NCBI RefSeq assembly: GCF_004365655.1
Contig: NZ_SOEO01000003.1
Span: forward strand, 124,001 to 188,000
DNA from: Epilithonimonas xixisoli
GTDB taxonomy: Bacteria > Bacteroidota > Bacteroidia > Flavobacteriales > Weeksellaceae
Direction: 5' to 3'
Length of the DNA: 64,000 bases
Part shown: positions 52,460-60,403 of the stretch, piece by piece
How the letters are laid out: every line of letters begins with the position of its first letter
Numbering within the stretch: the stretch's first letter is position 1
Made by a program: the position numbers and the translations under genes
Notes under the pieces: model-generated
What the model was told of the DNA's origin: nothing
What the model saw: the letters and a program-made list of their open reading frames with translations, nothing else
Databases searched by the model: none

Positions 52460-53908
52460 TTAGAATTCTGCATTTTTAGGTGTTCTCGGGAAAGGAATCA
52501 CATCTCTGATGTTCGTCATTCCAGTTACGAAAAGTACCAATCTTTCCAATCCTAAACCAAATCCAGCGTGCGGAACAGAACCGAATTTTCTAGTGTCAAG
52601 ATACCACCAAAGCTCGTGTTCGTCAACACCGAAGTCTTTCATTTTCTCTAGAAGAACATCGTGTCTCGCTTCTCTCTCAGAACCACCGATGATTTCGCCA
52701 ATTCCTGGGAAAAGAACGTCCATTGCGGCAACTGTTTTTCCGTCGTCATTCAGTTTCATATAGAAGGCCTTGATTTCTTTCGGATAATCGAAGAGGACAA
52801 CTGGTGTTTCGAAGTGTTTCTCTACCAAATATCTCTCGTGCTCAGACTGCAAATCGGTTCCCCATTTCTCAATCGGATATTGGAATTTGCCTTTTTTATT
52901 TTCTTTTGAGTTTAATAAAATCTCAATCGCTTCCGTATAAGAAACTCTCTTGAAACGCTTCGCAACCACGTTAGTGAGTTTTTCAATCAAGCCTTCTTTA
53001 GCTCTGTCTTTTTCAGGTTTTCCTTTTTGCTCTTCTTCGAAACGCTTGTCAAGGAACTCCAAATCATCTTTGCAATTGTCCAAAACGTACTGAATCACAT
53101 ATTTCAAGAAATCCTCTGCAAGGTCAATATTATTTTCAAGATTGTTGAACGCAACTTCTGGCTCAATCATCCAAAACTCAGCAAGGTGACGCGTCGTATT
53201 AGAATTTTCTGCACGGAAAGTCGGTCCGAAAGTGTAAATTCTTCCCAATCCCATCGCTGCAGTTTCACCTTCCAATTGTCCTGAAACTGTCAAGTTGGTT
53301 TTCTTTCCGAAAAAGTCTTGAGAAAAATCGATGTCTCCTTCTTCGGTTTTAGGCATATTATTAAGGTCAAAATTTGTAACGCCAAACATTTCTCCAGCGC
53401 CTTCTGCATCAGCTCCAGTGATAACCGGCGTGTTGATGTAGAAAAATTGATTTTGATTGAAGAACGAGTGAATCGCAAAACTCACCGAGTGACGGATTCT
53501 GAAAACCGCTCCAAAAACATTAGTTCTGAATCTCAAATGTGCCTGCTCACGCAATTTCTCCAAACTGTGTTTCTTTGGCTGAAGAATCGTGGATTGCAAT
53601 TCCTCAAAGAAATTGTCGCCCAGAATCGTGATTTTTTTTGCAATGATTTCCACGGTTTGTCCAGCGCCTTGGCTTTCCACCACTTCACCTACAATTTTCA
53701 AAGACGAAGCCGTATTGATTTTCTTGATGGTTTCCTCATCAAAACTTTCAAAATCAACCACGATTTGCAAATTATTAATCGTAGAACCATCATTTAGCGC
53801 GATAAAACGATTGGAACGGAAAGCCCGAACCCAACCTTGAACGGTAATGTCGTGATGTAATACTTTTTTGTAATCTGCTAATAGGTCTTTAATTGTCTGT
53901 CGTTTCAT
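52460..53908 (-). CDS. asnS: Asparaginyl-tRNA synthetase
   Basis: 482-residue class II synthetase charging tRNA-Asn. OB-fold anticodon domain (about 15-115, [20 protein letters not shown]), motif 2 [22 protein letters not shown], and motif 3 [16 protein letters not shown] chose ATG 53908 ([10 protein letters not shown]); two codons earlier is a TTG. It follows a TAAATTTG box at 53928-53935. Confidence 0.96.
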   Translation of the reverse strand: MKRQTIKDLLADYKKVLHHDITVQGWVRAFRSNRFIALNDGSTINNLQIVVDFESFDEETIKKINTASSLKIVGEVVESQGAGQTVEIIAKKITILGDNFFEELQSTILQPKKHSLEKLREQAHLRFRTNVFGAVFRIRHSVSFAIHSFFNQNQFFYINTPVITGADAEGAGEMFGVTNFDLNNMPKTEEGDIDFSQDFFGKKTNLTVSGQLEGETAAMGLGRIYTFGPTFRAENSNTTRHLAEFWMIEPEVAFNNLENNIDLAEDFLKYVIQYVLDNCKDDLEFLDKRFEEEQKGKPEKDRAKEGLIEKLTNVVAKRFKRVSYTEAIEILLNSKENKKGKFQYPIEKWGTDLQSEHERYLVEKHFETPVVLFDYPKEIKAFYMKLNDDGKTVAAMDVLFPGIGEIIGGSEREARHDVLLEKMKDFGVDEHELWWYLDTRKFGSVPHAGFGLGLERLVLFVTGMTNIRDVIPFPRTPKNAEF

Positions 53909-53927
53909 TATCAAAAATTAGTGAGTG

Positions 53928-53935
53928 CAAATTTA
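53928..53935 (-). promoter_or_regulatory. -7 element of asnS
   Basis: Minus-strand TAAATTTG, 19 bases before the ATG. Confidence 0.5.
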
Positions 53936-54024
53936 CGAAAAAACGTTGTAAATAGATATTAGATATTGGACTTTAGATGTTAGATTGAAAATTAATGATT
54001 AAAATTCTCAATTATTTGAAATTT

Positions 54025-54624
54025 TTAATTCAACAAAACAGATTTTTTCAACATTTTTCCGTTTCGGATTTTCCAGGCGTGATAGGAACTTGGAACATCA
54101 TATTGCCATTTCGGTAAAATTAAAATAATCAAAATAACATCCAAATGCGAGATAAAACCCAAAATCACGCAGAGATAAAATGCCCAGCCAGCCTCAGAAA
54201 ATCCAATGAGAGAAGTGAAAGCGATGAGTAAACTCAATCCCCAAAGTTTGGAAAGCCAAGCGTGCGTGCAAGTTTCCTTCCCGAATTTCCAAAGACTGAC
54301 GATGTAGCATAAAGCTTCCATTACGAAAATCAAAGCGATATTTTTCCAATGTTCTTGGATGATTTCGGGATTCAGAAAATAAGTGGCGAAACCGATTGAT
54401 AACCAAAAAACCAAATCGGTTTGGCTGTCCAATCGTCTTAGTTTTTCTGATGAAACACCGACTTTTCGAGCGATGATGCCATCAAGAATATCGGTGAACA
54501 ATCCGAAGTACATTAATATAAAAATTAAATTCCGAGAATTTTCAATTTCAAAATAAGCCAGCAGAAATATGATTGGCGCAAGTAGAAATCTTGTCGCGAT
54601 GAGAATGTATGGTAATTTTTTCAT
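54025..54624 (-). CDS. CDP-alcohol phosphatidyltransferase family protein
   Basis: 199-residue membrane protein with about six helices. The catalytic motif of the family, DGxxARx8Gx3Dx3D, reads DGIIAR-(8)-L-RRL-D-SQT-D (near residues 49-71): all Asp and Arg are present but the central Gly is Leu. The substrate would be a CDP-linked lipid. The family includes phosphatidylglycerophosphate, phosphatidylserine and inositol-phosphate synthases; I cannot choose. Confidence 0.85.
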   Translation of the reverse strand: MKKLPYILIATRFLLAPIIFLLAYFEIENSRNLIFILMYFGLFTDILDGIIARKVGVSSEKLRRLDSQTDLVFWLSIGFATYFLNPEIIQEHWKNIALIFVMEALCYIVSLWKFGKETCTHAWLSKLWGLSLLIAFTSLIGFSEAGWAFYLCVILGFISHLDVILIILILPKWQYDVPSSYHAWKIRNGKMLKKSVLLN

Positions 54625-54641
54625 AATTAATGTTTTAAATA

Positions 54642-55209
54642 TTATTGAATACGGTTGAATTTCTCTGCGTAATTAATCGTTCTGCCGGCCCACATAAGAA
54701 AAAGGAAAGAACCGTTGTTGTCGTTGTAGCTGTGAATCACGAGATTGTTATCTGCCGTCAAACCGATTCTGGATTGGGAAACTTCGCATCCACCAAGAAA
54801 GTAAGGGATTCCGGTGCATTTTGTCGTTCGGTTTTTCAAGGTCAAGATTCCGTTTTTCAAAGTGGCGTTCAGCTTGTAAGAATGTTTTACAGAATCATTT
54901 TTGAATAATGTCAATTCCAATTCGTAGAGTTTGCTGTCCATTTTTTTTAGATTTAATTTCCAAAAAATCGCAATCTTCCAAATCTTGATTTTTCAAATCC
55001 AACATTCTGGCAATTCCGATGGATTCTACAGGTTTTGATAATAATGAACTTGAGTTGTCGTAACCTTTGAATTTATACTTTCCTTCGATTGATTTCCCGT
55101 TGTTTTCGGAAATATTTGTCAAATCGTTTTTGATTAATTTTCTGTCAAAGCTGACGCAGGAAGTGAGCGTTGTCAGAAGAATGGCGAGTCCTAATAATTG
55201 CGTTTTCAT
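54642..55209 (-). pseudogene. Lipoprotein gene with a one-base frameshift at an A8 tract
   Basis: Two overlapping frames read as one 188-residue protein if one A is removed from the eight-A run at 54942-54949. Frame one starts at 55209 with a signal peptide ending LTSC (Cys18) and runs to ...DFLEIKSKK; frame two continues MDSKLYELELTLFKN to FNRIQ at 54642. Read as written, frame one ends after 15 further unrelated residues. The tract could be a real mutation, a phase-variable or slippage site, or a sequencing error. The intact product would be a secreted lipoprotein of a family I do not recognise. Confidence 0.75.
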
Positions 55210-55288
55210 AATTATATCTTTTAATGATGATGTAAAATTATATTCGAAACTCCACCTTCTCAATGCGGAAAAGAATTAATATTTTTTC

Positions 55289-55296
55289 TAAATTTG
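55289..55296 (+). promoter_or_regulatory. -7 element of the regulator gene at 55312
   Basis: TAAATTTG 15 bases before the ATG. Confidence 0.5.
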
Positions 55297-55311
55297 TGAA
55301 AATCGCAAAAG

Positions 55312-56247
55312 ATGTATCAGGAACTTTTATTGAAAGAAATCAGAAACAAAATCGGAGACAAATCTCTGAATGATGAATTAGCGAATGTCCTCAACATTAG
55401 TTATGATGCTGCGCACAGAAGAACATCGATGAAGTCTAAATTTTCTCTAGAAGAAAGTTTACAGCTTGCGAAGTTTTATAATATTTCTTTAGATAGATTT
55501 CTTGAAAATAGCGACAATCTTTTGGTAAAGAAGACGAAAGCCGTTAGTAAAACGGAAGATTTGCATTCGTTTTTTGATAATACTTTGGATATTTTAAGTT
55601 CAATTCAATTTTCAGAAGATTCTGTGATTTATTATTCGGCGAAGGATATTCCGTTTTTTTATACGGTTTCGGATACGCTTTTGTCAAGATTCAAAATTTA
55701 TGTTTGGATGAATCTTCTGAATTCTAAACAGGTTTTTATCCCGTTTCAGGATTTTCAGCCACCACAATTTGATTCAAAAACAAAAATTCTGAGAGAGATT
55801 TACGAAGAACAAAATGTAATAGAATTATGGAATGATATGACGATTTCCAGCATTCTTTTGCAGATTTCGTTCTATTTTGAAATTGGACTTCTCAAAAAAG
55901 AAGATGCTGTAAACATACTTTCAGAACTGGATGATTTGATTCGTTACATCGAAAATAAAACGGAAACTAATCCTCGTTTTCAAATTTATCAAAACGAATT
56001 GGTTCATCTTTCCAATGATATTTTTGTTAATAATGGTCAACAATCTACCTTAGCAATTCCGTGCAATATGTTTGGTTATCTGTTAATGAATGATTCCAAA
56101 ACTTGCAAAGAAACGATGAACTATTTTGAACATCAAATCAAAAATTGCAAATCTCTGAACACGGCCGGAAATCGTGATAGGAAACTGTTTTTCAACAGGA
56201 TGTATCAGAAAATAGAAATACAGAGAAAATCTATAACAGATTTTTAA
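55312..56247 (+). CDS. Probable HTH transcriptional regulator
   Basis: 311 residues. The first 60 residues form a helix-turn-helix-like region (NDELANVLNISYDAAHRRTSMKSKFSLEESLQLAKFYNISLDRF) similar to XRE or BetR-type DNA binding in Bacteroidetes. The rest is helical (about 80-310) with no catalytic motif I know and may sense a ligand. It is transcribed away from the frameshifted lipoprotein gene and may have controlled it. Confidence 0.72.
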   Translation: MYQELLLKEIRNKIGDKSLNDELANVLNISYDAAHRRTSMKSKFSLEESLQLAKFYNISLDRFLENSDNLLVKKTKAVSKTEDLHSFFDNTLDILSSIQFSEDSVIYYSAKDIPFFYTVSDTLLSRFKIYVWMNLLNSKQVFIPFQDFQPPQFDSKTKILREIYEEQNVIELWNDMTISSILLQISFYFEIGLLKKEDAVNILSELDDLIRYIENKTETNPRFQIYQNELVHLSNDIFVNNGQQSTLAIPCNMFGYLLMNDSKTCKETMNYFEHQIKNCKSLNTAGNRDRKLFFNRMYQKIEIQRKSITDF

Positions 56248-56250
56248 AAA

Positions 56251-56793
56251 TTACTCATCCTTTTTAGAAGGAACCAAGAAAACATCCATCAAGCCTTCTG
56301 GCAAAAACATTTTGATGAATTTCTCCTCACGGTTCACTTGTAGAATCCAATCTCTGATTAGTGGAATGATGATTTCTTTTCCGGCAAGATTAAGGATGAA
56401 ATAATTTTGAGCAGTCTGGTCATTGATGGAAACGATATTTCCACAAGATTTCCCATCCTCTTCACGGATTTCAAAACCAACAACCTCGTGATAATAGAAT
56501 TTTTTCCCCGTCAACGGCGGAAGCGTAGAAAGCGGAAGATAAACACCTTTTCCAATCGATTGATTCACCAATGCTTCGGAAGAATTTTTGAAAGTAATGA
56601 TTTTAGTATCGCCTCTGGACCAAGATTGTTTTTCCACAAAGAAAGGAACCAACAAACCATTGATATCTAAAAAAATCGATGTCAGTTTATCATACATTTC
56701 AGGTTGGTCTGTATCCAGTTTTAGGATCACGTTGCCTTGTAGGCCGTGTGTTCTGGTAATGGTTCCTAAAAAATAGCAGTCTTCTTTTTTCAT
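56251..56793 (-). CDS. rimM: 16S rRNA processing protein RimM
   Basis: 180-residue ribosome assembly factor that binds S19 in the 30S head. N-terminal barrel DCYFLGTITRTHGLQGNVILKLDTD; C-terminal PRC-barrel FYYHEVVGFEIREEDGKSCGNI and NREEKFIKMFLPEGLMDVF. It follows rpsP in the usual order. A hairpin lies between the two genes. Confidence 0.95.
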   Translation of the reverse strand: MKKEDCYFLGTITRTHGLQGNVILKLDTDQPEMYDKLTSIFLDINGLLVPFFVEKQSWSRGDTKIITFKNSSEALVNQSIGKGVYLPLSTLPPLTGKKFYYHEVVGFEIREEDGKSCGNIVSINDQTAQNYFILNLAGKEIIIPLIRDWILQVNREEKFIKMFLPEGLMDVFLVPSKKDE

Positions 56794-56822
56794 TATTTCC
56801 GGTGGTAAATTTTATTAAACAA

Positions 56823-56849
56823 CAAAGACACGAGATTATCGTGTCTTTG
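56823..56849 (-). promoter_or_regulatory. Hairpin between rpsP and rimM
   Basis: Eleven-base arms CAAAGACACGA and TCGTGTCTTTG around a five-base loop, without a proper T run after it on the minus strand. It may be a partial terminator or an mRNA-stabilising stem that sets the ratio of S16 to RimM. Confidence 0.7.
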
Positions 56850-56871
56850 AGATTGTATCTTTTGTAAAGAA

Positions 56872-57444
56872 TTAAGCCTGAGTTTCTTCAGTCCCTTCTG
56901 CTTCAGCAGTTGGCTCTTCAGTCGCAACTTCTTCTGTTGCAACTTCTTCAGCAGGCGCGTTAGCAGCCTCTTCAGCAGCTTTTGCATCAGCTTCAGCTTT
57001 CGCAGCAGCATCAATTCTTGCTTGGTTTACTTTAGCCTCAGCTTCCAAAGCCGCTTTTTTAGCGTCAGATTTTGCTGTAGATAAACCTTCTACTTTACCT
57101 TGTACTTTAGCATCTTTTGCATCAACCCAAGCAGCGAATCTCTTCTCAGCTTCAGCCTCGTCAAAAGCACCTTTAGCAACACCACCTTGAAGGTGTTTTT
57201 TGTACAAAGCACCTTTGTAAGAAAGGATAGCTCTTGCAGTGTCAGTTGGCTGAGCACCGTTGTTCAACCATTTAACAGCAGAATCAACGTTCAAGTCGAT
57301 AGTTGCTGGGTTTGTAATTGGGTTGTAAGTTCCTAGTTTCTCGATGAATCTACCATCTCTTCTAGCTCTTGCATCTGCAACTACGATGTGGAAGAAAGGT
57401 TTCCCTTTAGACCCGTGTCTTTGTAATCTGATTTTTACTGACAT
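56872..57444 (-). CDS. rpsP: 30S ribosomal protein S16 with long Ala/Glu-rich tail
   Basis: 190 residues. The conserved S16 core is the first 80 or so ([59 protein letters not shown]). The remaining 110 residues are an Ala/Glu/Lys-rich, low-complexity, helical then acidic tail ([33 protein letters not shown]). Long S16 tails are common in Bacteroidetes. It has a perfect flavobacterial promoter and is followed by rimM. Confidence 0.96.
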   Translation of the reverse strand: MSVKIRLQRHGSKGKPFFHIVVADARARRDGRFIEKLGTYNPITNPATIDLNVDSAVKWLNNGAQPTDTARAILSYKGALYKKHLQGGVAKGAFDEAEAEKRFAAWVDAKDAKVQGKVEGLSTAKSDAKKAALEAEAKVNQARIDAAAKAEADAKAAEEAANAPAEEVATEEVATEEPTAEAEGTEETQA

Positions 57445-57457
57445 ATGTTTAAAAATT

Positions 57458-57476
57458 TTGGGAACACGTCCCGGTT
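57458..57476 (-). promoter_or_regulatory. Small hairpin in the rpsP leader
   Basis: GGGA-CGTGT-TCCC lies in the middle of the 40-base leader. Ribosomal-protein leaders often bind their own product; I cannot tell if this one does. Confidence 0.35.
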
Positions 57477-57490
57477 AAATATTAAGTGTG

Positions 57491-57518
57491 CAAAGATAAT
57501 AAAATTTTTTGGTTACAA
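57491..57518 (-). promoter_or_regulatory. Promoter of rpsP-rimM
   Basis: Minus-strand TTG (57516-57518), 17 bases, TATCTTTG (57491-57498): a perfect match to the flavobacterial consensus, fitting a highly expressed gene. Confidence 0.85.
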
Positions 57519-57596
57519 AAATTTTTGTCAGAAGTTGGAAGTCAGATGTCAGAAGTTTTTCAAACCTCGAATTTTGAACAAATAAGACGTTGAATC

Positions 57597-57685
57597 TTTG
57601 GAGCCGGGAACCTGCTTTCCGTTGCAATTCCTCGCGCCTTGCTTTTCCCATCGCTTACTGTGGGATTTCCACTGCAATCAGGGCT
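57597..57685 (-). repeat. Interspersed structured repeat, copy E
   Basis: On the minus strand it starts AGCC, has TGATTGCAGTGGAAATCCC and AATTGCAACGGAAAGC, and ends GGCT then CCAAAG. The terminal stem AGCC/GGCT differs from those of copies A-D but pairs within this copy. Confidence 0.8.
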
Positions 57686-57840
57686 ATGGGTTTTGTCATC
57701 CAATCAAGATTTGTCAAAATTTAGATAGTTATCAAAAATTCTAATAAAATGATTAAATCAAAAAAAACGAAGATTTCAGAACTTATGTGTACTTAACTGC
57801 ACTACCTCACAAATCTTATCATCAACTTAAGTGTTAAAAA

Positions 57841-57860
57841 CTTTTGCGTCTTTTGTGGTT
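57841..57860 (-). repeat. Solo arm of the AACCACAAAAG element at the photolyase stop codon
   Basis: Minus-strand AACCACAAAAGACGCAAAAG, one arm of the element with two base changes. The preceding T makes the photolyase stop codon TAA part of the repeat. Confidence 0.65.
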
Positions 57861-59160
57861 AAAAACATCCGTTTAAAGCTTTCTTATAAGTCTCCAAAGC
57901 CCTTTCCCTAGCAAATTTATGCTCCACGATTCTATTTTCAATAACATCCTTTTCAAAATCAGGATTCCATTTTCGAATATATTTCAAATCCTTATCAAAC
58001 TTCTTCGTTTGCTCATCCGGATTGAAAACCCGGAAATATGGCGCCGCATCGCAACCGCAACCTGCTGCCCATTGCCAGTTTCCGTTGTTGGCTGATAAAT
58101 CATAATCCAAAAGTTTTTTAGCGAAATAAGCTTCGCCCCAACGCCAATCTATCAGAAGATGTTTTGTGAGAAAACTTGCGACCACCATTCGGATTCGGTT
58201 GTGCATTCGTCCGGTTTGGTTCAGTTGGCGCATTCCGGCATCTACGATTGGATAGCCAGTTTCGCCGTTGCACCATTTTTCAAATTCGGATTCGTTGTTT
58301 CGCCACGGGATATTTTCATATTTCTCTTTGAAACAATAATTGACCACTTTCGGAAAATGAAAAAGGATTTGCATAAAGAATTCCCGCCAAATCAATTCAT
58401 TCAGCCAGGTTTCGTTGTGACTAAGGGCAAATTTCACACACTTTCGAACTGAGATTGTTCCAAATCGAAGTGCAATTCCCAGATTTGTGGTTCCATTTTG
58501 TGCTGGAAAATCACGTGTTTCATCATAATTATTAATGATTTTTGATTCCAACTTAGGTTCTTCAAAATCAAAATCTGTTTTCTCAAATCCGATTTCTTTC
58601 AGACTTAATATTTTCTTCGAAGGTAGTTTAAGAAAATGGGTTTTATCAATTTTAACCGAAGCGTAATCTTTTTCAGTCAGAAGTTTTTTCCATTTGTTGG
58701 AGAAAGGCGTGTAAACTGTGTAAGGCTCGCCGTTATCTTTAGCAACTTCATTTTTGTCAAAAATCACTTGGTCTTTGAAATCACGAAAATCAATCTTTTT
58801 TGAATTAAGAAATTCCCTTATTTTCTCATCTCTTTTGATGGCTGACAGTTCATAATCCCGATTGCAATAGACGGATTGTAAATCATAATCTTTCTGCAAT
58901 TGTTGGAAAATATCCATAGGTTTTCCGTGGAAAGTCAGAAGATTGCTTTCGGATTCCTTCAGTTCTAGATTTATTTTTTCTAAAGCCTGATGAATATAAT
59001 CGACTCTTCGATCGTATTTATCTTCAAGCTGACCCAAGATTTCTTTATCGAAAATAAAAATCGGAATCACTTTCTCGCCGGAATTCAAAGCCTCGGACAA
59101 ACCTTTGTTGTCTTCCAAACGAAGGTCACGCCGAAACCAGAATATTGAAACTTTTTGCAT
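57859..59160 (-). CDS. phrB: Deoxyribodipyrimidine photolyase
   Basis: 433-residue light-driven DNA repair flavoprotein, from the ATG at 59160 (MQKVSIFWFRRDLRLEDN). N-terminal antenna domain (about 1-130); FAD domain with LIWREFFMQILFHFP, DAGMRQLNQTGRMHNRIRMVVASFLTKHLLIDWRWGE (broken around 312-350) and NNGNWQWAAGCGCDAAPYFRVFNP. The usual GTGTDA is GCGCDA here. It is a class I CPD photolyase by motif order; a cryptochrome function is less likely. Its stop codon falls in a repeat arm. Confidence 0.93.
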   Translation of the reverse strand: MQKVSIFWFRRDLRLEDNKGLSEALNSGEKVIPIFIFDKEILGQLEDKYDRRVDYIHQALEKINLELKESESNLLTFHGKPMDIFQQLQKDYDLQSVYCNRDYELSAIKRDEKIREFLNSKKIDFRDFKDQVIFDKNEVAKDNGEPYTVYTPFSNKWKKLLTEKDYASVKIDKTHFLKLPSKKILSLKEIGFEKTDFDFEEPKLESKIINNYDETRDFPAQNGTTNLGIALRFGTISVRKCVKFALSHNETWLNELIWREFFMQILFHFPKVVNYCFKEKYENIPWRNNESEFEKWCNGETGYPIVDAGMRQLNQTGRMHNRIRMVVASFLTKHLLIDWRWGEAYFAKKLLDYDLSANNGNWQWAAGCGCDAAPYFRVFNPDEQTKKFDKDLKYIRKWNPDFEKDVIENRIVEHKFARERALETYKKALNGCF

Positions 59161-59188
59161 TGATAATTTTATAAACAATCAATAAAAA

Positions 59189-59701
59189 TTATTCTAAACT
59201 TCCCATATAAAACAATCCCAAACATTGTTGGTTTTCTTCGATGGTCAAAGAGTCTTTCAGTTGTTCAACGATTTTTGGGGAGCTCCAGTAACAGCCGATA
59301 TTATTTGCCGTGCAGGTCAAATACATATTCTGAACCGCCATAGAAACAGCTGATACTTCCTCCCAATCCGGAACCAATCCGCTGAAGTTGACAACGATTG
59401 AAATAACAACATTTGCTTTCGAGATTTTGAATCCAATATCATCATATTTCTTCTGCAAAAACTGAGCTTCCGCCGTCGAATTTTTATAAATGTTTTGAAG
59501 TTCCAATCCCAATTTTTGTTTTTCCTCGCCTTTGAAAGTTTTGAAACGCCAAGGTTTTGTGTGCTTATGATTTGGAGCAAGGACGGCGTTGCTTAGGATT
59601 TCGTCAAGAATATGTTGTGAGATTTCTTTGTCGGTGTAATCTTTTGGGAAGATGCTTCTGCGCTCTTCTATGATGTTTTTTAAAATTTTAGCGTTTTCCA
59701 T
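59189..59701 (-). CDS. Nitroreductase family protein
   Basis: 170-residue FMN oxidoreductase of the small YdjA-like type. It shows NIIEERRSIFPKDYTD, ILSNAVLAPNHKHTKPWRFKTF (FMN contact) and QNMYLTCTANNIGCYWSSPKIV. It lacks the longer lid of NfsB. It is 28 bases upstream of the photolyase gene on the same strand, so they may be cotranscribed. Confidence 0.88.
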   Translation of the reverse strand: MENAKILKNIIEERRSIFPKDYTDKEISQHILDEILSNAVLAPNHKHTKPWRFKTFKGEEKQKLGLELQNIYKNSTAEAQFLQKKYDDIGFKISKANVVISIVVNFSGLVPDWEEVSAVSMAVQNMYLTCTANNIGCYWSSPKIVEQLKDSLTIEENQQCLGLFYMGSLE

Positions 59702-59779
59702 AGTTCAAAGATACGGGAAGAAAGATAAAAGAGCAAAGAGGAAAGAAACAAGAATAAAGTAAAAAGAGTCAAGTATTAA

Positions 59780-59835
59780 CCAGCCCGTAAAAAATTTTTC
59801 AAATTTTCGCCACCCCTCCAGAGGAGGGGAATTTT
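59780..59835 (-). repeat. Palindromic repeat with GGAGGGG arms
   Basis: CCCCTCC-AGA-GGAGGGG (59813-59829) flanked by AATTCC on one side and GTGGCGAAAATTTG-AAAAATTTTTT-ACGGGCTGG on the other (minus strand). It matches a repeat I recall from many Bacteroidetes genomes. It lies between the GreA-like and nitroreductase genes. Confidence 0.6.
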
Positions 59836-60285
59836 TTAGAAAATCTCTATAATTTCCTGCCCGATTTTATTGAGGACAAAAGAATCGCCTGCTTGCATTC
59901 CCATCATCGTTTGTGCCATTGGACTTTCTGGCGAGATGGCGTAGAAACGGTCGCCTTGAAAGAAAAATTCCCCCAAAGAAACCGAAATATAAAAACGTGC
60001 TTTGTTTGTGATGACCAATGAACCGAGTTTCACTTTGTCGGAAACGGAGTTCAGAACTCTTCGCATTTCGCGTTGCATATTTTTCAACGAAACCATTTGC
60101 TTGTCCAAAAGATAAATTTCCTCCTGAATTTCCTCTCTTATCGAATCGTATTTTGAAGTTTTCTTGATGTCTCGGCTGGCTTCCAGAGAGAAATTGAGGT
60201 AAAACTCAAGCGTTTTCACTTTCCCCGAAATGCTGTCATTCACAAAATTGCGCAACTCACTTTTATCGTAAACCGTCTTCTGCAT
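59836..60285 (-). CDS. GreA/GreB-like protein
   Basis: 149 residues: a helical N-terminal part (about 1-80, likely coiled coil) and a C-terminal FKBP-like domain (VKLGSLVITNKARFYISVSL, FYAISPESPMAQTMMGMQAGDSFVLNKIGQEIIEIF) resembling GreA/GreB/Rnk. The acidic tip of GreA is not obvious, so it may not act in transcript cleavage. Cytoplasmic. Confidence 0.8.
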   Translation of the reverse strand: MQKTVYDKSELRNFVNDSISGKVKTLEFYLNFSLEASRDIKKTSKYDSIREEIQEEIYLLDKQMVSLKNMQREMRRVLNSVSDKVKLGSLVITNKARFYISVSLGEFFFQGDRFYAISPESPMAQTMMGMQAGDSFVLNKIGQEIIEIF

Positions 60286-60326
60286 AAATCCAATTTTGAA
60301 TAAAGATAATAATTAATAAAACAAAT

Positions 60327-60358
60327 AAAAAACCTCTCTAAAAATATTTAGAAAGGTA
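60327..60358 (-). terminator. Terminator of the beta-lactamase gene
   Basis: ACCTTTCTAAA pairs with TTTAGAGAGGT with one G-U pair, followed by T residues on the minus strand. Confidence 0.75.
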
Positions 60359-60403
60359 TATTTCAACTATGAAAATCATAAATTATTCCAAAACCAACGC
60401 TGT

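Noticed and set aside
54942-54949. Programmed ribosomal frameshift at the A8 run
   Set aside because: No stimulatory hairpin or stop-adjacent arrangement is obvious and the family is unknown, so a plain frameshift or slippage site is the simpler reading; kept as a finding, not as a programmed event.
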